Of a DNA stretch of 64,000 nt, positions 43,527-51,792 are shown one piece after another. The notes under the pieces are model-generated. The model did no database searches. It was not told the DNA's origin and saw only the letters and a list, made by a program, of their open reading frames with translations. Position 1 is the stretch's first letter, and each line of letters starts with the position of its first letter. Origin of the DNA: Micromonospora sp. PLK6-60 (GTDB lineage: Bacteria > Actinomycetota > Actinomycetes > Mycobacteriales > Micromonosporaceae); contig NZ_JAIOAA010000009.1 of the NCBI RefSeq assembly GCF_019890675.1, positions 145,691 through 209,690 of the forward strand. The letters run 5' to 3'. The translations under genes were made by a program, and so were the position numbers.

Positions 43527-43627
43527 CTACCAACTTGATGTCGTGAACGAATCATTTGGCCGCTCGGTTGCGCCGGTTTGCGGCGATGAGCGGGGTCGGT
43601 GATTCGTTTGTGAGGTCAAGTTGGTAG
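43527..43627. mobile_element. 101-bp MITE-like inverted-repeat element, copy 2
   Basis: Arms 43527-43554 and 43600-43627 start CTACCAACTTGATGTCGTGA and flank a 45-nt spacer. It matches copy 1 (33322-33422) in arm sequence and exact length. It lies between convergent genes, as copy 1 does. Confidence 0.7.
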
Positions 43628-43688
43628 CGCGCGGATGGGGTACCGCCGGCTCCGGGCCGGCCCGTTCGCAGGCGAATGCTCCCCAGGT

Positions 43689-43784
43689 CAGCGCGTCCGC
43701 AGCGGCACGACTCCCCGGGCCAGCGCGTCCGCAGCGGCACGACTCTCCGGGCCAGCGCGTCCGCAGCGGCACGACTCTCCGGGC
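43689..43784. repeat. Three tandem 32-bp repeats
   Basis: The unit CAGCGCGTCCGCAGCGGCAC plus 12 further bases is repeated three times (43689-43720, 43721-43752, 43753-43784) with one base change. There is no spacer, so it is not a CRISPR array. Confidence 0.85.
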
Positions 43785-43809
43785 CAGGGCACCGGACCGG
43801 AGCGCAGAT

Positions 43810-44781
43810 TCAGCGGGATGACCCGCAGGTGGGGCAGGGCGGGGTCGGTCGCTCCGGCAGAACCTGGAGGCGGGCGGTCAGCGCCGCCAGCAGCAGCCCC
43901 GGTCCGAGCAGGCCGACCGCCGCGGCGGTGGCCGCCAGCGTCGCCCAGTCCGGGTTGCGCTCGACGGAGCCCGCCAGCTCCCGGACGGCGAGCAGGCCGA
44001 TCGGGGTGAGCAGGATCAGCAGTGCCCAGCCGCCGCGGAAGTCTCGTCGCCGGGCCCGGTCGAGGGCGAGCACGATGGTGGCCAGCAGCAGGACGACGGC
44101 CACCACCACCGGTGCCTGGAGGACGAGGAAGCCGTAGTAGTCGGTGCCGAAGACCTCGCGGCCGAACCAGTGGACGCCGACTGCCGCCGCCAGCGCGGCC
44201 ACCAGCAGCGGAGCGACCCGGGCCCAGACCGGCGGTCGCCGGGGCAGGCCGAGCGCGACGAGGCCCAGCACGAGCTGCGGGACCAGCAGCAACAGCGGTG
44301 GCCGGGGTAGGCCGGCCAGCGCGGCAACCGGGGTGACCAGCGCGGTGAGCAGGACGGCCGCCCACCGGGTGGCCCGGGCGACGCGGTGCGGGGCGAGGGC
44401 GTACGCCAGTGCCGCCAGCAGCCAGGCCGCCCAGACCACCACGCCGACGCTGTGGAGCTGGCCGAAGGTCGGGAGGTCGAACTCCGGGTTCGGCGGCTGG
44501 ACCTCCAGGACCGTCCAGATCGCGGCGAGCGCCGTCGCGGTGACGAAGGCGAGCGCGGCGGCGAGGCGTACGCCGGGCAGCAGGTCGGTGGCCCCGGCCG
44601 CGCGCAGGCGTGCGGCCAGGCCGCCGCGGGCGAGGTCGACGGCGTCCGCCGGCGTGGGCCAGCGCCGCCCCGGCGCGGCCAGGTCGAGGTACGTCCCGAC
44701 GATCTCGGCGCCCCGGGCCCGCCGGTACGCGGCCGGGTACGCCCAGAGCAGCCGCAGGTAGCGCCGTTCCAGCTCGGTCAT
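43810..44781 (-). CDS. Polytopic membrane protein coupled to PadR (second pair)
   Basis: This 323-residue protein begins MTELERRYLRLLWAYPAAYRRARGAEIVGTYLDL, a helical prefix found in PadR-linked membrane proteins, and has about eight membrane spans. A CPTC pair near the C-terminus (PTPPCPTCGSSR) could bind zinc. Its start overlaps the PadR stop (ATGA). It shares the layout, though little sequence, with the protein at 20534-21499. Function is unknown; a sensor or anti-regulator role is suggested by linkage. Confidence 0.68.
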   Translation of the reverse strand: MTELERRYLRLLWAYPAAYRRARGAEIVGTYLDLAAPGRRWPTPADAVDLARGGLAARLRAAGATDLLPGVRLAAALAFVTATALAAIWTVLEVQPPNPEFDLPTFGQLHSVGVVVWAAWLLAALAYALAPHRVARATRWAAVLLTALVTPVAALAGLPRPPLLLLVPQLVLGLVALGLPRRPPVWARVAPLLVAALAAAVGVHWFGREVFGTDYYGFLVLQAPVVVAVVLLLATIVLALDRARRRDFRGGWALLILLTPIGLLAVRELAGSVERNPDWATLAATAAAVGLLGPGLLLAALTARLQVLPERPTPPCPTCGSSR

Positions 44782-45131
44782 GCCAGCCCTCCCGCCAGCC
44801 GCGTGGTGGTGCCGGCCCGCTGGCGCAGCCGGGTGGTGGCCGCCTCGACGTTGCGGCGCATCCGTTCGGTCTCCGCGGCCAGGGTGCCCGAGCCGTCGGG
44901 GGAGAGGCGGTAGTAGCGGCGCAGTCGGCCGTCCACCACCTCCTCCCGGTCGACCTCGACCAGGCCGGCGTCGACCAGCCGGTCGAGGGCGCCGTAGAGG
45001 GTGCCGGGGCGCAGCGACACCCGGCCGTCGGAGAGCGCGGCCACCTCGCCGATCAGGCCGTATCCGTGCATCGGCTCGCCGGCGAGCGCGGTGAGGATCA
45101 GGTACGTGGGTTCGCGTAGGGGAGTGTCCAC
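44778..45131 (-). CDS. PadR-family transcriptional regulator (second pair)
   Basis: This 117-residue regulator reads TYLILTALAGEPMHGYGLIGEVAALSDGRVSLRPGTLYGALDRLVDAGLVE and ends RRYYRLSPDGSGTLAAE, a typical PadR. GTG at 45131 is preferred over TTG at 45140. A GTATCG/CGATAC repeat (45142-45147 and 45170-45175) upstream is a possible operator. It is coupled to the membrane protein gene by a 4-nt overlap. Confidence 0.88.
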   Translation of the reverse strand: MDTPLREPTYLILTALAGEPMHGYGLIGEVAALSDGRVSLRPGTLYGALDRLVDAGLVEVDREEVVDGRLRRYYRLSPDGSGTLAAETERMRRNVEAATTRLRQRAGTTTRLAGGLA

Positions 45132-45179
45132 GCCCGACAATGTATCGGACGCGAAGGTATTACGGGGGGCGATACGTGG

Positions 45180-45213
45180 CCGGGCCGGCCCCGCGTGCGC
45201 GGAGCCGGCCCGG
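45180..45213 (-). terminator. Hairpin terminator after glnA
   Basis: Arms CCGGGCCGGC and GCCGGCCCGG (10 bp, perfect) flank a 14-nt loop, 37 nt after the glnA stop on the minus strand. Confidence 0.55.
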
Positions 45214-45249
45214 GCCGGTGCTGGTGCTGGTGGAACCCGTGTCGACCGC

Positions 45250-46674
45250 TCAGCAGTCGAAGTACATGGCGAACTCGTGCGGGGTGGGACGCAGGCGGAC
45301 CGGGTCCACCTCGTTGCTCCGCTTCCAGTCGACCCAGGTGGAGATCAGGTCGGGGGTGAAGACGCCGCCGTCGAGCAGGTAGTCGTGGTCGGTCTCGAGG
45401 GCGTCGAGCACGGCCGGCAGCGAGCCCGGCACCTGCTTGACGTCGCCCCACTCCTCCGGCGGCAGGTCGTACAGGTCCTTGTCGATCGGGGCCGGCGGCT
45501 CGATCTTGCTCTTGATGCCGTCCAGGCCGGCCATCATCATCGCCGAGAAGGCCAGGTAGACGTTCGCCGACGGGTCCGGCACCCGGAACTCGACCCGCTT
45601 GGCCTTCGGGTTGCTGCCGGTGACCGGGATGCGGGTGCAGGCGGAGCGGTTGCGCTGCGAGTAGACCAGGTTGACCGGCGCCTCGAAGCCCGGCACCAGC
45701 CGGCGGTACGAGTTGACCGTCGGGTTGGTGAAGGCCAGCAGCGACGGGGCGTGGTGCAGCAGGCCGCCGATGTACCAGCGGGCGGTGTCCGACAGGCCGG
45801 CGTAGCCGGTCTCGTCGTAGAACAGCGGCTCGCCGTTCAGCCAGAGGCTCTGGTGGGTGTGCATGCCCGAGCCGTTGTCGCCGAAGAGCGGCTTCGGCAT
45901 GAAGGTGGCGGTCTTGCCGTTGGCCCAGGCCTCGTTCTTCACGATGTACTTGAAGAGCTGGAGCTGGTCACCGGCGTGCAGCAGGGTGGAGAACTTGTAG
46001 TTGATCTCGGCCTGGCCGGCGGTGCCGACCTCGTGGTGCGAGCGCTCCACGGTGAAGCCGGTGTCGACCAGCCGGCGCACGATCCGGTCCCGCAGGTCGG
46101 CGTAGTGGTCGACCGGCGGCACCGGGAAGTAGCCGCCCTTGTAGGCGGTCTTGTAGCCGCGGTTGCCGCCCTCCTCCTCGCGGCCGGTGTTCCAGGCGCC
46201 CTCGATCGAGTCGATGTAGTAGAACGACTGGTGGGCGGAGGTCTCGTGGCGGATCGAGTCGAAGATGTAGAACTCCGCCTCGGCGCCGAAGTATGCGGTG
46301 TCGGCGATGCCGCTGGCGGCCAGGTACGCCTCGGCCTTCTTGGCCACGTTCCGCGGGTCACGCGAGTAGGCCTCGCGGGTGAACGGGTCGTGGATGAAGA
46401 AGTTCAGCGCGAGGGTCTTCTGGGCGCGGAACGGGTCGATGAACGCGGTGGCGACGTCCGGGAGCAGGAGCATGTCCGACTCGTGGATCGCCTGGAAACC
46501 GCGGATCGACGAGCCGTCGAACGCGAGGCCGTCGGTGAAGAGGTCGTCGTTGACCGACTCGACCGGGATGTTGAAGTGCTGCATCACCCCGGGCAGGTCA
46601 CAGAAACGTACGTCGACGAACTTCACGTCCTCGTTCTTGAGGTATCGCAGGAGTTCCTCGGGATTGGCGAACAC
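45250..46674 (-). CDS. glnA: Glutamine synthetase type I
   Basis: This 474-residue enzyme makes glutamine from glutamate, ammonia and ATP. Class I motifs are intact: FDGSSIRGF, GSGMHTHQSLW, NRSACTRIPV and the adenylylation site around Y402 in KDLYDLPPEE, the target of GlnE. GTG at 46674 is preferred over an upstream ATG at 46695 because AGGAGGA lies six bases ahead. A tandem GlnR box lies 60-97 nt upstream. A hairpin terminator follows the stop. Confidence 0.96.
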   Translation of the reverse strand: MFANPEELLRYLKNEDVKFVDVRFCDLPGVMQHFNIPVESVNDDLFTDGLAFDGSSIRGFQAIHESDMLLLPDVATAFIDPFRAQKTLALNFFIHDPFTREAYSRDPRNVAKKAEAYLAASGIADTAYFGAEAEFYIFDSIRHETSAHQSFYYIDSIEGAWNTGREEEGGNRGYKTAYKGGYFPVPPVDHYADLRDRIVRRLVDTGFTVERSHHEVGTAGQAEINYKFSTLLHAGDQLQLFKYIVKNEAWANGKTATFMPKPLFGDNGSGMHTHQSLWLNGEPLFYDETGYAGLSDTARWYIGGLLHHAPSLLAFTNPTVNSYRRLVPGFEAPVNLVYSQRNRSACTRIPVTGSNPKAKRVEFRVPDPSANVYLAFSAMMMAGLDGIKSKIEPPAPIDKDLYDLPPEEWGDVKQVPGSLPAVLDALETDHDYLLDGGVFTPDLISTWVDWKRSNEVDPVRLRPTPHEFAMYFDC

Positions 46675-46733
46675 ACGTCCTCCTGGCAGGTCCACTCCGG
46701 TGGCTGGGCTCCTGGCGACGGTATGACCGCAGG

Positions 46734-46771
46734 GTTGCCCGGCAGTGTCTCCAGTGTTTCTGCCGTGTTAC
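46734..46771 (-). promoter_or_regulatory. Tandem GlnR-binding boxes upstream of glnA
   Basis: Read on the minus strand, the site is GTAAC-n6-GAAAC-n6-GACAC-n6-GCAAC, four half-sites each spaced by exactly six bases. The first pair matches the actinobacterial GlnR consensus gTnAc-n6-GaAAc perfectly. The second pair is weaker. It lies ~60 nt upstream of the glnA start, where GlnR would activate or repress by nitrogen status. Confidence 0.75.
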
Positions 46772-46951
46772 GTCGCTCGCGCAGCGTCATCCCCGCCGCT
46801 CTGGTGCCGCCGGATGTCCGTTCGCACGATACCCGCCGAGGGGTACTGTCGCAGTTCAACGTGTTTGGTCCCAATTCCCGAGGGGTGCGGGAAGCGGTCG
46901 CCGTGACCGTGCGTGCCGGCCGCCGCCGGCCGCTGACTACCCTTGGCGACT

Positions 46952-47362
46952 GTGACCACGCCGCCCGCCGTACCGCCCGCCCGGGATCCCGGGTTCGTCC
47001 CGCCCACCCTCGGCCGCCGGTTCGGCGCGTTGATCATCGACTGGGTGCTCTGCCTGCTGGTGTCCAACTTCTTCGCCGACCCGGTACGCGACGGCTGGGC
47101 TCCGGTCCTGGTGCTGATCCTGGAGTACGGCTTCTTCCTCGGCCTGTTCGCCCAGACCCCCGGCATGTACATCACCCGGGTCCGCTGCGTGGCGTGGGCC
47201 GACGGCGGCCGGATCGGGCTGATCCGGGCGCTGCTGCGCGGCGCGCTGCTCTGCCTGGTGGTGCCCCCGCTGATCATGGACGAGCACCGGCGCGGCCTGC
47301 ACGACCGCCTCACCGGCTCGGTCATCACCGCCGCACCCCGCCCCGCCCGCGCCCCCTCCTGA
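46952..47362 (+). CDS. RDD-family membrane protein
   Basis: This 136-residue protein has three membrane spans with the RDD pattern: RRFGALIIDWVLCLLVSNFF, then EYGFFLGLFAQTPGMYITRVRCV, and HDRLTGSVI. GTG at 46952 is chosen; it lies 8 nt downstream of TACCCT, a likely -10. RDD proteins include transporters and membrane partners of unknown type. The same neighbour of glnA is seen in mycobacteria (Rv2219A). Confidence 0.83.
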   Translation: MTTPPAVPPARDPGFVPPTLGRRFGALIIDWVLCLLVSNFFADPVRDGWAPVLVLILEYGFFLGLFAQTPGMYITRVRCVAWADGGRIGLIRALLRGALLCLVVPPLIMDEHRRGLHDRLTGSVITAAPRPARAPS

Positions 47363-47396
47363 CGCCCGCGCCGACCGCTCGCGCCGCCCGGCGCGC

Positions 47397-47479
47397 TCCA
47401 AGATCATGCTTAATCCCGGTTGTAGTGGCCTCGGCGGTACCTGGAGGCCACTACTTCCGGGATCGAGGGTGATCTTGGA
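47397..47479. repeat. Long CCAAGATC hairpin between convergent genes
   Basis: Arms of 36 nt (47397-47432 and 47444-47479) begin TCCAAGATCA and end GTAGTGGCCTC, with six mismatches and an 11-nt loop. It is followed by a separate GC-rich terminator hairpin at 47496-47524. Confidence 0.7.
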
Positions 47480-47495
47480 AGCCGGCGTACGGAAA

Positions 47496-47524
47496 AGCCG
47501 GGCCCGTCGACGACGGGCCCGGCT
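47496..47524. terminator. Terminator hairpin between RDD and DUF4191 genes
   Basis: Arms AGCCGGGCCCGTCG and CGACGGGCCCGGCT are perfect 14-bp complements meeting at a single A. It lies between convergent genes. Confidence 0.7.
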
Positions 47525-47542
47525 CCGGTGGCACGGTCGGGG

Positions 47543-48232
47543 TCAGCGGCCCCGGGTCTGCCGGTACGCGCCCCGCGGCGGCCGCATGTTCTTCGGGATC
47601 GCGCCCTTGGGCAGCTGCGGCCGGGCGGTCAGCGCCTTGAGCCGCTTGTCGAGGGCGTTGACGTCCTTGGGGGAGAGGGTGCGGGGCAGCCGCATCAGCG
47701 TCATCCGCAGCTTGCGGATGGGCAGCTCGCCCTCGTCCTGGCCGATCACGTAGTCGTGCAGTGGCGCGGTGCCGATGACCTTGGCCAGCCGCCGCTTCTC
47801 CTGGCCGAGCAGGCCGCGCACCCGCTGCGGGTTCCCCTCGGCCAGCAGGATCACCCCGGGCCGGCCCAGCACCAGGTGCACCATGTCCATCTGGGTGGTG
47901 GAGCTGACGGCCGGGGTCACCCGCCAGTCGCCGCGCATGCTCTCCATGATCTGCGCCGCCGCGCCGGGCTGCCCCTCGGCGGCGTTCATCATCGCCCGGT
48001 TGGACCGCAGGTTGAGCACGATCAGCACGGCGAGCAGGGCGAACAGGATGCCGACCGGCAGCCAGATCCAGCCCCAGAGGACCACCGCGACCACGGTGAG
48101 CGCGAGCGGGATCAGCACCGCCGCGGCGGCCAGCGGGGCGAACCACCGATCCTGCTTGGCGGTGAACCGGAACACCATCCCGATCTGCTTCAGCCGCTGG
48201 CCGAACGAGACCTTCTCCTGGGGCTTTGCCAT
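47543..48232 (-). CDS. DUF4191-family membrane protein
   Basis: This 229-residue protein has two adjacent spans (FAPLAAAAVLIPLALTVVAVVLWGW and ILFALLAVLIVLNL) followed by a ~150-residue cytoplasmic domain with AEGQPGAAAQIMESMRGDWRVTPAVSSTTQMDMVHLVLGRPGVILLAEG. It matches DUF4191 (mycobacterial Rv2219). The ATG at 48232 lies 7 nt from a TAGACT box, so the transcript may be leaderless. Its role is unknown. Confidence 0.85.
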   Translation of the reverse strand: MAKPQEKVSFGQRLKQIGMVFRFTAKQDRWFAPLAAAAVLIPLALTVVAVVLWGWIWLPVGILFALLAVLIVLNLRSNRAMMNAAEGQPGAAAQIMESMRGDWRVTPAVSSTTQMDMVHLVLGRPGVILLAEGNPQRVRGLLGQEKRRLAKVIGTAPLHDYVIGQDEGELPIRKLRMTLMRLPRTLSPKDVNALDKRLKALTARPQLPKGAIPKNMRPPRGAYRQTRGR

Positions 48233-48289
48233 GCCGCAGAGTCTAGTGGGCGCCCGCCCGGCCGGTGATCCGCGGCCGGCCGCTGAGTA

Positions 48290-48328
48290 CCTTACGCCGC
48301 CGAGGGGCCGCGCCGACCCGGCGTAAGG
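48290..48328. promoter_or_regulatory. CCTTACGCCG inverted repeat in a promoter region
   Basis: CCTTACGCCG (48290-48299) and CGGCGTAAGG (48319-48328) form a perfect 10-bp inverted repeat with a 19-nt spacer upstream of a small gene. It could be a regulator-binding site. Confidence 0.4.
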
Positions 48329-48437
48329 AGGGTGGCGGGGGCGAAGATGAGGTACCGGCCCCATGCCTCAGGGGCACCTTCGGGCGGAAAGTCGATGTCG
48401 ACAGGGAAACACCCCACCGCACGAGAGGTGCACCGAG

Positions 48438-48608
48438 ATGTTCGGCAACGACGCAGACTTCCTGCTCACCATCCACCGTACCCACGCCTCCGAGCTGCAG
48501 GCCGACGCCGAGGCGGACCGGCTGGCCCGGGCGCTGCCCCGCCGCCACCCGCGCGGCTGGCTGGGCCGCCGCCGGCACGCCGCCCACGCCACCGACACCC
48601 GTCGGTGA
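48438..48608 (+). CDS. Small basic protein of unknown function
   Basis: This 56-residue protein reads MFGNDADFLLTIHRTHASELQADAEADRLARAL and ends in an Arg/His-rich tail. The ATG has GAGAGGTG upstream. It lies 130 nt before a LuxR-LAL regulator and may be real, but no family is recognised. Confidence 0.5.
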   Translation: MFGNDADFLLTIHRTHASELQADAEADRLARALPRRHPRGWLGRRRHAAHATDTRR

Positions 48609-48754
48609 CCGCCGTCGCGCCGCCGGCGCCGGCCACCGCCGGCCGGGCCGGCACGGAATCCGCCGGCCCGGCCGCCACGGGGGCGGCCGGGTCGGCCGGG
48701 CCACGGCCGGTCGGCGGACTGGCCGGGTCGGGCCGTCATGGCATGCTCGGTGCC

Positions 48755-51661
48755 GTGACCGTACGCGCCACCAGCACCGTCCTCGTCGGCCGCCAGCGTG
48801 AGCTGGCGGCGCTGCGCGCCGCGCTCGGCCGGGCCGGCGCCGGCGAGCCCACCACCGTCCTGGTCGGCGGCGAGGCCGGGGTGGGCAAGACCCGGCTGCT
48901 GGACGAGTTCGGGACGGCGGCGGCCGGGACGGGCGCCCGGCTGCTGGTCGGCCAGTGCCTGGAGCTGGGCGAGGCCGGCCTGCCCTTCGCGCCGTTCGCC
49001 GCCGCGCTGCGCGAGCTGCTGCGCCGCGACGGCCCGGGCGTCCTCGACGGGTACGAGGCGGAGTTCGCCCGCCTGCTGCCCGAGCTGGCCCGGGGCCCGG
49101 CCGCCGTCGCGGCACCCGCCGGGCCGCTCGCCTCCGACACCCCGCGCGGCTACCTGTTCGACCTGGTGGCCGACCTGTTCCACCGGCTCGCCGAGGCCGG
49201 CCCGCTGGTGCTGGTGATCGAGGATCTGCACTGGGCCGACCGCTCCACCCGGGACCTGATCGGGTTCCTGGTGCGCGCCGCCCGCCCGGGCCGGTTGCTG
49301 CTGGTCTGCACCTACCGCACCGACGAGCTGCACCGGGGCCACCCGCTGCGGCCCTTCCTCGCCGAGCTGGACCGGGTCCGGGGTGTCGAGCGGGTCGAGC
49401 TGGCCCGGCTGGACCGGGACGGCACGGCGGCGGTGCTGACCGACCTGCTCGGGGCGGAGCCGCCCGCCCGGGGGGTCGACGACGTGCACGAGCGCACCCA
49501 GGGCAACCCGTTCTTCATCGAGGAGCTGGCCGCGGCCGGCTCCCCGGTCGGCTGCGCCACGCTGCCCGACACCCTGCGCGACCTGCTGCTGGCCCGGGTG
49601 GACCGGCTGCCCGACCCGGCCCAGCGGGTGCTGCGGATCGCCGCCGCCGGCGGGACCCGCTTCGCGCACCAGTTGCTCGCCGAGGTGGCCGGCCTGCCCG
49701 AGGCCGAGCTGGAGGACGCGCTGCGCGCCGCCGTGGCCGCCCAGCTGGTCGTCGCCGACCCGGACGGCGACTACGAGTTCCGGCACGCCCTGGTCCGCGA
49801 GGCGGTGCACGACGAGCTGCTGCCCGGCGAGCACGCCCGGCTGCACGCCCGGTTCGCGGCCGCGATCGAGGCGCACCCGCAACTGGTCCCCGCCGGCCGG
49901 GCCCCGGCCGAGATCGCCCACCACTGGCACGCCGCGCACGACCACCCCCGGGCCCTGGTCGCCGCCCGCGCGGCGGCCACCGCCGCGGCCGACCGGTACG
50001 CGTACGCCGAGCAGAGCCGGCTGCTGGAACGGGTGCTGGAGCTCTGGGAGCAGGTGCCCGACGCGGCGGACCGGCTCGGCATGGACCACCTCGCGGTGCT
50101 GGAGGAGACCCTCGACGCGGCCACCACCGCCGGGGACTACGGCCGGGCGATCACCCTCACCCGGGCCGCCCTGGCCGAGGTGGACCGGGACGCCGAACCG
50201 CTGCGCGCGGCCTGGCTGCTGTTCCGGCGCGGCCGGCTGCTGGCCCTGCTCGGCAAGAGCGACGGCAGCGTCGAGGTGCGCGAGGCGTACCGGCTGGCGG
50301 GTCGGGTGCCGGAGGGCCCGGAGCGGGTCCGGCTGCTCGCCGACGTCGCCGCCCACCTGTCCAAGCTCGATCCTGAGCAGGCCGTCGCGGTGGCCGACGA
50401 GGCGATGGCCGGGGCGGTGGCGCTCGGCGAGGACCTCACGCTGCTGCCCACCCGGATCGCGATGCTCTGCCGGCTCGGCCAGGACTCGGCGCGCGGGCTG
50501 GCCGACCTGCGCCGGGCCGAGGCGCTGGCCCGCGCCGCCGGCAACGGGCCGGCGCTGGTCAGCGCGCTGGTCTACCTCTCCGACGTGCTCTTCGAGCTGG
50601 GCCGGTACGCCGACTCGGCGGCGGCCGCCGCAGAGGGGGTGACCGAGGCGCGCCGGGTCGGGATCAGCCGCTCCGGTGGGGCGTACCTGCTGTCGAACCA
50701 GGCCGAGGCGCTGATCGCCCTGGGCCGTTGGGACGAGGCCGAGACGGCCTGCGCGCAGGCGGCCCGGACCGACCCGCCCGGCGTGTCCGGGCTGCACTGG
50801 CTGCAACTGCGGGCCGGGCTGCGGCTGGCCCGGGCGCACCCGGCCGCCGACGACCTGGTCGGCCGGGCGCTGGGCTTCCTGGCCCGGCCGTACCTCTGGC
50901 CCAACCACCGGCTGCCCCTGCACGAGCTGCGGATCGAGGCGGCGCTCGCCGCCGACGACCGGGCCGAGGCGGTCCGCGCCGCGCACGACGCGCTGGCCGA
51001 CGAGCGCCTGCCCGACCTGCCCCGGGAGGGCTGGCCGCTGCTCACCGCCGCGGCCCGCACCGCCGCCCGGTACGCGGTGCCCGAACTGGGCGCCATGGTC
51101 GGCGCGCTCGCCGCCGGACTGCCCGCCCGGTATCCGGCGGAACGGGCGCACGCCGCCACGGTGGCGGCGCTGCGGGCGGCCGGTCCGGCGGCCCTGCCGG
51201 CGTGGCGGGCCGCGGTCGAGGCGTGGCGGACCGACGGTCAGCCGTACCCGCTGGGCCGGGCGCTGCTGGAGCTGGCCGGGGCCGCCGCCGCGGCCGGGCA
51301 GCGCTCCGAGGTCGCCGAGGCGGTCCGCGAGGCCGGGGCGCTGGCCGACAGTCTCGGCGCGGCGCCGCTGGCCGAGCAGGTGGCCACCCTGGCCCGCCGG
51401 GTCGGCCTGCCCGGCCGGGGCGGCCCCGGCACCGACCTGCTCACCTCGCGGGAGCGGGAGGTGCTGCTGCTGGTCGCCGCCGGGCACAGCAACAGCCGGA
51501 TCGCCGAGCAGTTGTTCATCTCGCCCAAGACGGCGAGCGTGCACGTCTCGCGGATCATCGCGAAGCTGGACGTCAGCAACCGGGTGGAGGCCGCCGCCCT
51601 GGCCCACCGCCTCGGCCTGCTCGAACCGGCCGCCGCGGTGCCCCACCAGCGCGGCGGCTGA
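48755..51661 (+). CDS. LuxR-family LAL (AAA+) transcriptional regulator
   Basis: This ~968-residue regulator has an AAA+ ATPase domain with Walker A GGEAGVGKTRLL at ~38-49 and Walker B around VLVIEDLHWADR, a long helical sensor region, and a C-terminal LuxR HTH LTSREREVLLLVAAGHSNSRIAEQLFISPKTASVHVSRI. LAL regulators often activate secondary metabolism. GTG at 48755 is preferred; ATG at 48743 is possible. No biosynthetic cluster is adjacent. Confidence 0.9.
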   Translation: MTVRATSTVLVGRQRELAALRAALGRAGAGEPTTVLVGGEAGVGKTRLLDEFGTAAAGTGARLLVGQCLELGEAGLPFAPFAAALRELLRRDGPGVLDGYEAEFARLLPELARGPAAVAAPAGPLASDTPRGYLFDLVADLFHRLAEAGPLVLVIEDLHWADRSTRDLIGFLVRAARPGRLLLVCTYRTDELHRGHPLRPFLAELDRVRGVERVELARLDRDGTAAVLTDLLGAEPPARGVDDVHERTQGNPFFIEELAAAGSPVGCATLPDTLRDLLLARVDRLPDPAQRVLRIAAAGGTRFAHQLLAEVAGLPEAELEDALRAAVAAQLVVADPDGDYEFRHALVREAVHDELLPGEHARLHARFAAAIEAHPQLVPAGRAPAEIAHHWHAAHDHPRALVAARAAATAAADRYAYAEQSRLLERVLELWEQVPDAADRLGMDHLAVLEETLDAATTAGDYGRAITLTRAALAEVDRDAEPLRAAWLLFRRGRLLALLGKSDGSVEVREAYRLAGRVPEGPERVRLLADVAAHLSKLDPEQAVAVADEAMAGAVALGEDLTLLPTRIAMLCRLGQDSARGLADLRRAEALARAAGNGPALVSALVYLSDVLFELGRYADSAAAAAEGVTEARRVGISRSGGAYLLSNQAEALIALGRWDEAETACAQAARTDPPGVSGLHWLQLRAGLRLARAHPAADDLVGRALGFLARPYLWPNHRLPLHELRIEAALAADDRAEAVRAAHDALADERLPDLPREGWPLLTAAARTAARYAVPELGAMVGALAAGLPARYPAERAHAATVAALRAAGPAALPAWRAAVEAWRTDGQPYPLGRALLELAGAAAAAGQRSEVAEAVREAGALADSLGAAPLAEQVATLARRVGLPGRGGPGTDLLTSREREVLLLVAAGHSNSRIAEQLFISPKTASVHVSRIIAKLDVSNRVEAAALAHRLGLLEPAAAVPHQRGG

Positions 51662-51707
51662 CCCGGCGCTGACCGCGCCGCGGGTCCGGCGCTGACCGCG
51701 CCGCCCA

Positions 51708-51768
51708 GATCGTTGGCGGCTCAGCAGTGTGCGCCCCGGCGTGTCGTGCAGCTCGCGTGCCAACGATC
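51708..51768. repeat. GATCGTTGGC palindromic element, copy 2
   Basis: Outer arms GATCGTTGGC (51708-51717) and GCCAACGATC (51759-51768) flank a loop containing GCGCCCCGGCGTGTCG (51731-51746), almost the same as the loop at 15035-15051. The inner arms are degenerate. Confidence 0.65.
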
Positions 51769-51792
51769 AAGTGCCGGGGCCCGCGCGGGTGG

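Noticed and set aside
43689..43784. CRISPR array
   Set aside because: The repeats are directly tandem without unique spacers, and no cas genes are near.
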